DNA of 64,000 bases, taken from Flammula alnicola. Lineage: Eukaryota > Basidiomycota > Agaricomycetes > Agaricales > Strophariaceae. Positions 58,897-64,000 of the stretch are shown here, one piece after another (position 1 is the first letter of the stretch; the number at the start of each line of letters is the position of its first letter). Position numbers and translations under genes: made by a program. The stretch spans positions 81,341 through 145,340 of the forward strand of contig JADNRV010000136.1 in assembly GCA_015499995.1 (NCBI GenBank), read 5' to 3'. A model generated the notes under the pieces. The model was not told the DNA's origin, ran no database searches, and saw only the letters and a program-made list of their open reading frames with translations.

Positions 58897-60117
58897 TTAC
58901 GACGTCTCCTGCATGTCGATCTTCAGAAGGGAATGAGTTGCAATAGCACGTGTCAAAGCGGATGCGAACCTCACCAGATTCATAATGTCAGCACACAGAA
59001 CCTCCAAGGAGTAAGCGATAGCTCGAATGAACGGTAATTGCCCCGGTGCTTCGCAGGAGCCAGCGATGAACGGTATCCAGTTCGCCCACGACGACGGAGC
59101 GTCCGGATGAGTTTTGACGAACAACTGCATACTCGCAGCCTCGAACCACGGCGGATACCAACCTGCGTCCTCCCAGTCAATGACCCACAGCTGACCATCG
59201 TCTCCCATAATGAAATTTCGTGGATGCAGGTCCATGTGCGTGAACACGAGGGGCCCAGTATCGTCGAAGGGTGAGCACTGCAGCCCTTCTTTCCGATACT
59301 TTTGCATCACGAGCAGGCGGTTCTGGTACCATCTAGCCATTTCCCGGTAGGACTGAAAAGGTCCTGAACCTTCAGACGTGAAGAGGCGCCCAGTACATCG
59401 TTGTGGCACGTTCTCTCCAGAGGGAGGACCAGGAAATGTAGGGCCACCTGCCCGAGTGCGCATCAAACGGAGCTGATAGATATAGTAGCGAAGAGTGAGC
59501 AAGATTCGAAATCGTTGCCACCATCCAAGGGTGGGCCATAGATCGTGGACGGTGCGACCAGGTATGTACTCTAGAACTAGCAACGAACCCAGTGGGGACA
59601 GCACAAGTCTGTCGCATAGTGGGGTAGGTATCGTTGTGGCGGACCGCACGAAATTCGTGGAAAAGAGCTCGCGTTGATCATACCTAATAGTATCCTTTGC
59701 CACAGCATCCGGGGCGATTTTCGCGACCTGTCCGATGTTGAGCTTTCCAAGTTCGTCGTAATATGTGTTCGCGTCGATCTTTCGCGACGAGACCGCCAGT
59801 TCCCTGATTTCTTTGTCAGATAGTGCGGACGTGCTCAATGAACTTCGCTGTTGGAACCTCAAGTAGTGTCCTTGGTGTAGAATTTTAGACGTACCACGCG
59901 CCCAAATCTGCACAGTAGAAGAGGTGAGAAAAGAGTATAAAGTAGTCCCTCTATCATCGCCGATCACAGTGGAGGTATAGTCAGAGCTCGTTGTGTTCAA
60001 CTTCGAGGGAAAGGCATGGTCACGCGTGACGAGCCACGATTGTGGATCGCGCAAGTGATTCACGTGCATATGGCTCTGGGTACTCGCCACTGACAAGCCC
60101 AGGCCTAGGCCAGACAT
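58897..60117 (-). CDS. APH-type kinase-like protein (406 aa)
   Basis: A single exon encodes an aminoglycoside phosphotransferase/choline kinase-fold protein of the kind common in fungi. The catalytic loop HMDLHPRNF (about residues 292-300) supplies Asp and Asn, and VIDWEDAGWYP (about 309-319) supplies the metal-binding Asp. An upstream region contains LLVLEYIPGRTVHDLW, the usual hinge between lobes. The N-terminal lobe contains QVAKIAPDAV as the probable nucleotide-site Lys region. The natural substrate is unknown; drug resistance should not be inferred. The start at 60117 (MSGLGLGLS) is the first in-frame Met, and no introns are needed. Confidence 0.88.
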   Translation of the reverse strand: MSGLGLGLSVASTQSHMHVNHLRDPQSWLVTRDHAFPSKLNTTSSDYTSTVIGDDRGTTLYSFLTSSTVQIWARGTSKILHQGHYLRFQQRSSLSTSALSDKEIRELAVSSRKIDANTYYDELGKLNIGQVAKIAPDAVAKDTIRYDQRELFSTNFVRSATTIPTPLCDRLVLSPLGSLLVLEYIPGRTVHDLWPTLGWWQRFRILLTLRYYIYQLRLMRTRAGGPTFPGPPSGENVPQRCTGRLFTSEGSGPFQSYREMARWYQNRLLVMQKYRKEGLQCSPFDDTGPLVFTHMDLHPRNFIMGDDGQLWVIDWEDAGWYPPWFEAASMQLFVKTHPDAPSSWANWIPFIAGSCEAPGQLPFIRAIAYSLEVLCADIMNLVRFASALTRAIATHSLLKIDMQETS

Positions 60118-60591
60118 TTTTGCGCCTTACATTATCATAAGTACTACGGCTGCTTCTTCACAAATCAAACATTCAGGACCACGCCTCGTTCAGTGCTGCA
60201 CTGCGGGGTATTCTCACCCTATCTCGAGATTGGACCGCGAAGTTCGAACCTTCCGACGCACCTGACTGAGGCTCTTTGATCGACGATAAGGCTTAAGCTT
60301 AAGCGCCCAACTTTGCGATATCACTAGGATGACTCCCTTTGTCTCCTCCACAACACTCTTCCAAGACTTTCCCATCCGACGTAAAGAATGGTTTACTGAC
60401 GTCGCCCTGTTCTAGTGGACAAAGGTTACATATGTACATATTGGTACAGTGAAAGTATATACGTTAATGAAGTAAGTAAAAGTGCATATATCTAACTAGC
60501 GAGTGTGTGTGCCAGAAAATGCATATCTGCCATGTGAACGAGGGATCTATCTTCCTATCTACCAGGATCTAGGATCTAATCATTCTCATCT
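60118..60591. other. Intergenic, no gene
   Basis: Holds a perfect 14-base palindrome gcttaagcttaagc at 60291-60304. No supported frame. Confidence 0.5.
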
Positions 60592-63101
60592 CTAATCATT
60601 TGACTCCGGAGAACTGGTGCATGAATAGTGAACCTTATCGGACTGTAACCTCTTCGTAACCTTCTGAACCTCGGAATCCCAGTCGACCTGCATGCACAAT
60701 AAGATTCCGCTTGAAGCACAATATATGAGCGAGATGGTCATCCCAATCCATAGACCACGTAGACCATAACCAAGCCAAAAAGCTAAGTAGATCCCAATGG
60801 GAAATCCTACGAAAGAAAGAACCGCTTTTCAATCGAACGTTGTTGGAAAAGAAGGGGGACGACTGACCAATGATATAGTAGGCCCTCAAGTTTACCAACG
60901 CTCCGGTCAGCTAAGCCAACGGCGACACGTCAAAAAAATCCAAAACTTGAGATATGGTCGTTAAACATACCTGTGTGCCGCGTGCTCGAGCAATAGCACC
61001 TGTCACCGCAGAGGTACCGTGGAAGACTTGGAAAAGCGCGACGAGGGGCATAATCCTCGCGACTATGCGTATAACCTCTGATGACGGGAGATGAAATCAG
61101 GTTACGTTGTACTCCACACTGGAGTAGAAAACGGACAAACCTGGATCATGGTTAAAGATATGCGCCCAGTATTTGGCAAATATCATGACGAAGATGCTGA
61201 AATAGAAACGTAAAGTTAGAGGTGGACATGCGATGAGAAAACACGTGTCCGGAATCTACCTCGTAAAGGTGGACAATAGGATAACTAGACCTAGAGCTGT
61301 GCGCGCTGCCACGCAAGCACGTCTAGCGTCTCTCTGTCCTAGAAGATTTCCGATACTGACACAAATATTCAGGCCCAAAATTTGAAACAAGACACTAGGA
61401 AACGCACCGAACAGAGGAAGCAATGCCTAGAGCGAAAGGTGCTCGAAAAATGGTCGAGGCAGAGATCACCAAGATCGATTGGCTTGCGAGAGAAACAGGG
61501 CCCAAACTTTGTAAACAGAGATTAACGGCTGCTGGGTAATAGATAAGTGAAAAACGCACAGAGACGCTGTAAGGGTCAGAAGCTCCCAGGCCCAGAGACG
61601 TAGTCCGATCTGGCCGACTCCGCAGAATCCAAGCTGCACAAGGACGCCAAGGCCAGAAAACATCCGATACGACAGAGGTTGCCAAGCGGTGCGCGGTTCA
61701 AAGAATATACCTTGTAGCAGGAACAACAGTGCGATCAGATTGAACGATAGCGCACTGGCAATAGGTGCACCGATGAATCCGATTCTTAGAGATTTTGGGC
61801 CGAAAACTGCGACGTATCACTATCAGTCAGTGCGGAGGCATACAGGGAAAGAGAAAAGTATCTCACCGAGAAGATACGTTAACAATGCGTTGAACGGGGC
61901 CACGATGAATGTTATCTTGGTTGGTACCGAGAATCGTCCTTGGAAGAAAGAAAAGTTAGATTGATCATAGACTCGGTTAAGATTGTCGAAGGCAAACCTT
62001 GAGACTTGTAGTATCGCCTTTCGATCTTGGGTCACGTATGGTTTTACTGGCATGGTACTGGGGCGTACCTGCTGATATAATTAAAGGCGTATGCTTTTAT
62101 GTCATAAACTAATGCTGTGAAAGGGAAAATATCACGAAAGTACCTGGTAATCCGAAAGATATCCAACGCAGGTACACTGATGCAAGGTGAGAGACTTCGG
62201 GATCTTGCGTAATGAGAAGGAGAAATGGTTCGGCATTGAACCAAAGAATAAACATCGGCTAAAACCAAGGCAGATATTAGATAGCACCGACGTTATGTTT
62301 TATCAGGAACATACAATTAAGCACCCGAGCATCACGACGCCTAATGAAGTGGAATAGGAAGTTCAGACTTCGGAATAAAAGGTAAATGCCAGCGGGACGT
62401 ACCCATTCGTTGTGTCCACAGGCCGATGAGCTCAGGATGCGAGGAAGTCCAAATACCGGGTAGTACAGTGTCGAGGGCGCTAATGAAGCCTTGAATTATA
62501 GAAAAACCAGTGACTGTGGCGAACATCGATCCAAGGGTAATAGCGGCTAGGCCGGTTGTTGAATAATGGCCGATACATATTACAGGGACAATGATAAGGG
62601 TGTATTCCGAAAGGTGGGTGCTAGTGAAAGGTTGTGAAAACCGGGACTGGTAGCAACGCGTTAAGGTATGACGTACACAAATATAGGACCAGTGTACTGC
62701 AATAGCGTGCTCATTTCGTCTCCAAACATACTTGACTGGCCCTGTTCCACTGGATCTAGCCCTTCGCGGGCATCTTCTTGAATTCGTTGACAAGGAGAGT
62801 TGAGCAAAGGAGTGACTTCGGTCGGAAGAGCACCGGGATCGAATCCGATGAGGTCCTGATCAGGGTAACCATCCAACACTTGAGGAGGGTTGCGCGACGT
62901 CGACAAATGTCGTGGAGGACAACTCTGCCGTCGGTGCTTTTTCAAGACCCGGGAAGGAGAGACGCGGGGCCGTGAATCCGATCCATAGCCAAATGAGGGA
63001 CGATCTTGACGCAGACGAGTATTCTGACGAATTGCGGCGTGGATTGAACTCGGGTTGGGCATTGAGGCGGGTCGACAACCATCGAAACTAGGGAGGAACA
63101 T
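60592..63101 (-). CDS. MATE family efflux transporter
   Basis: A multi-exon minus-strand gene for a multidrug and toxic compound extrusion transporter of the plasma or vacuolar membrane; these are H+ or Na+ antiporters for organic cations. The N-terminal cytoplasmic tail (about 140 aa, ending PTEVTPLLNSP) is followed by membrane segments: THLSEYTLIIVPVICIGHYS, ITLGSMFATVTGFSII with ALDTVLPG, AYAFNYISR, APFNALLTYLLG, LGVLVQLGFCGVGQIG and VNLRAYYIIG. Many introns of about 50 bases break it. The stop is at 60592-60594 after an IIG/FPIGIY splice near 60870. ATG at 63101 was chosen; an in-frame ATG at 63140 is also possible. No breaks seen, though not every exon border was checked. Confidence 0.85.
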
Positions 63102-64000
63102 GGTGAGGGGGTAAATACTAGTAAAATTTTCAAAGCGCAACCTTTTATGTAACTTACAAATCGATTGTCACCTGTTTACTACAGTAACATAGGTCTGCTT
63201 TAGGCGACTAGATATCCGTCTCTTCGAACAATCTGGGCCCGGACGGCGAATAATTACACCATTTCACATGTAAAAATCGCCGGAATGAAGTCGTATCAAT
63301 AGGGCAAGGGATTATTATGTGAATCATACGCTGTTAAGTTGCATGTCTTGCGAGGGCGTGGTTGTAGCGTGGTATGAGAACAAAGAGGGAGGTTTTAAAA
63401 ATAGCATGTTCCGTCGTCTCGGAAGGCCGTTTTCAAGATTCTCCGATTCTCCGACAATCCGAGTCTCCGATACTCAATTCGGGCACACGACACTGTCATA
63501 AATCAATTCAGCAGTATTGAGCAGCGCGTGCACACGCTTACAACTATGCTCCTGAATATGGGTCAACAACGTTCGCCTACGCGCGATTGTAACTAAATCA
63601 CCTCGTTTTTGCGTCACCTCGCCATTTCCTGGCGGCGACGAGGTCGTCGCTGTGAACGGGAGCGTCACTCCTTGCATGTCGTTTTCTCCTTTGGCTTTAA
63701 AGGTTGAAGAGGTAGTGATATTAGACGCGTCATTTGAGCAGGTGCTAACTGGTTTACAGTAAAACCGGTCTTAAGGACCATATCTCAGATTTTTGGGCTG
63801 TTTTAGCAAGCTATAGCCCAAGGCAAGGATCTGCAAATTCTTCATGATTTCTGCTCTTTCGTCGTTGGTCGTGCTTCCCAAAACTTTCAGAATGTTTGTC
63901 TGAGGACAAACGGTGCTGGAACATGGACATTGATGAGAGAATGCGAGATTGGACTCCCAGGAAAGACGGATACGAGCTTGTTGGAAGACGGTGCATCGGT
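63102..64000. other. Right edge, no supported gene
   Basis: A minus-strand frame at 63474-63677 (MQGVTLPFTATT...) has a helical C-terminal part and could be a small protein, but nothing is recognised. Near 63440-63480 short ctccgatt units repeat imperfectly. Confidence 0.4.

Noticed and set aside
60240..60330. Possible tRNA near ggttcgaac on the minus strand
   Set aside because: No proper A box or cloverleaf; the nearby palindrome gcttaagcttaagc explains the apparent symmetry.

Overview
This window reads as nuclear DNA of a filamentous basidiomycete, most likely an Agaricomycete. Genes are broken by many short introns (about 45-65 bases, GT..AG). Recognisable products include a secreted laccase, a DUF6606/DUF3638/DUF3645 giant protein, OTT_1508-type deaminase-fold proteins, an RNF216-like RBR ubiquitin ligase and a BTB plus CAP-Gly fusion. 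The species cannot be named from the sequence. No rRNA, tRNA or CRISPR was recognised.

Left part, 1-16.5 kb: one large DUF6606/DUF3638/DUF3645 gene on the + strand, open at the left window edge. It is split by a 7-kb DNA transposon (861-7846) flanked by an 8-base target duplication. Removing the element and one duplication restores the reading frame. The element has inverted ends, arrays of a TGCACGCAG-type minisatellite near both ends, a hairpin, and a multi-exon gene. That gene joins a GCM-type zinc domain, a DDE transposase core, a USP-like cysteine protease domain and a PHD finger. The host gene also has an in-frame stop and a one-base frameshift.

Middle, 17.5-31 kb: two decayed tandem copies of an OTT_1508-like deaminase gene, then an intact 14-exon laccase gene (531 aa, minus strand). 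Behind its promoter lies a cluster of small non-autonomous elements: a 602-bp hAT-like element, two adjoining fold-back elements, and a 642-bp TA-flanked mariner-like element. Two rearranged F-box gene remnants follow. A second copy of the 642-bp element sits inverted at 45.9 kb.

Middle-right, 31.9-44 kb: a 1,148-aa uncharacterised protein (minus strand), then a divergent pair of uncharacterised paralogues. The minus-strand member of the pair carries a nonsense codon; the plus-strand member looks open.

Right part, 46.6-63.1 kb: conserved housekeeping-like genes. These are an RNF216-like RBR E3 ligase, a BTB-CAP-Gly protein, an APH-type kinase-like protein and a MATE transporter. Between the first two lies a gamma-tubulin pseudogene that kept its introns.

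Frameshifts and stops occur in the TE-rich and accessory genes and were not seen in the laccase or the right-hand conserved genes. This argues for real decay rather than poor sequence quality. There is no sign of a pathway-level cluster; the genes look functionally independent.
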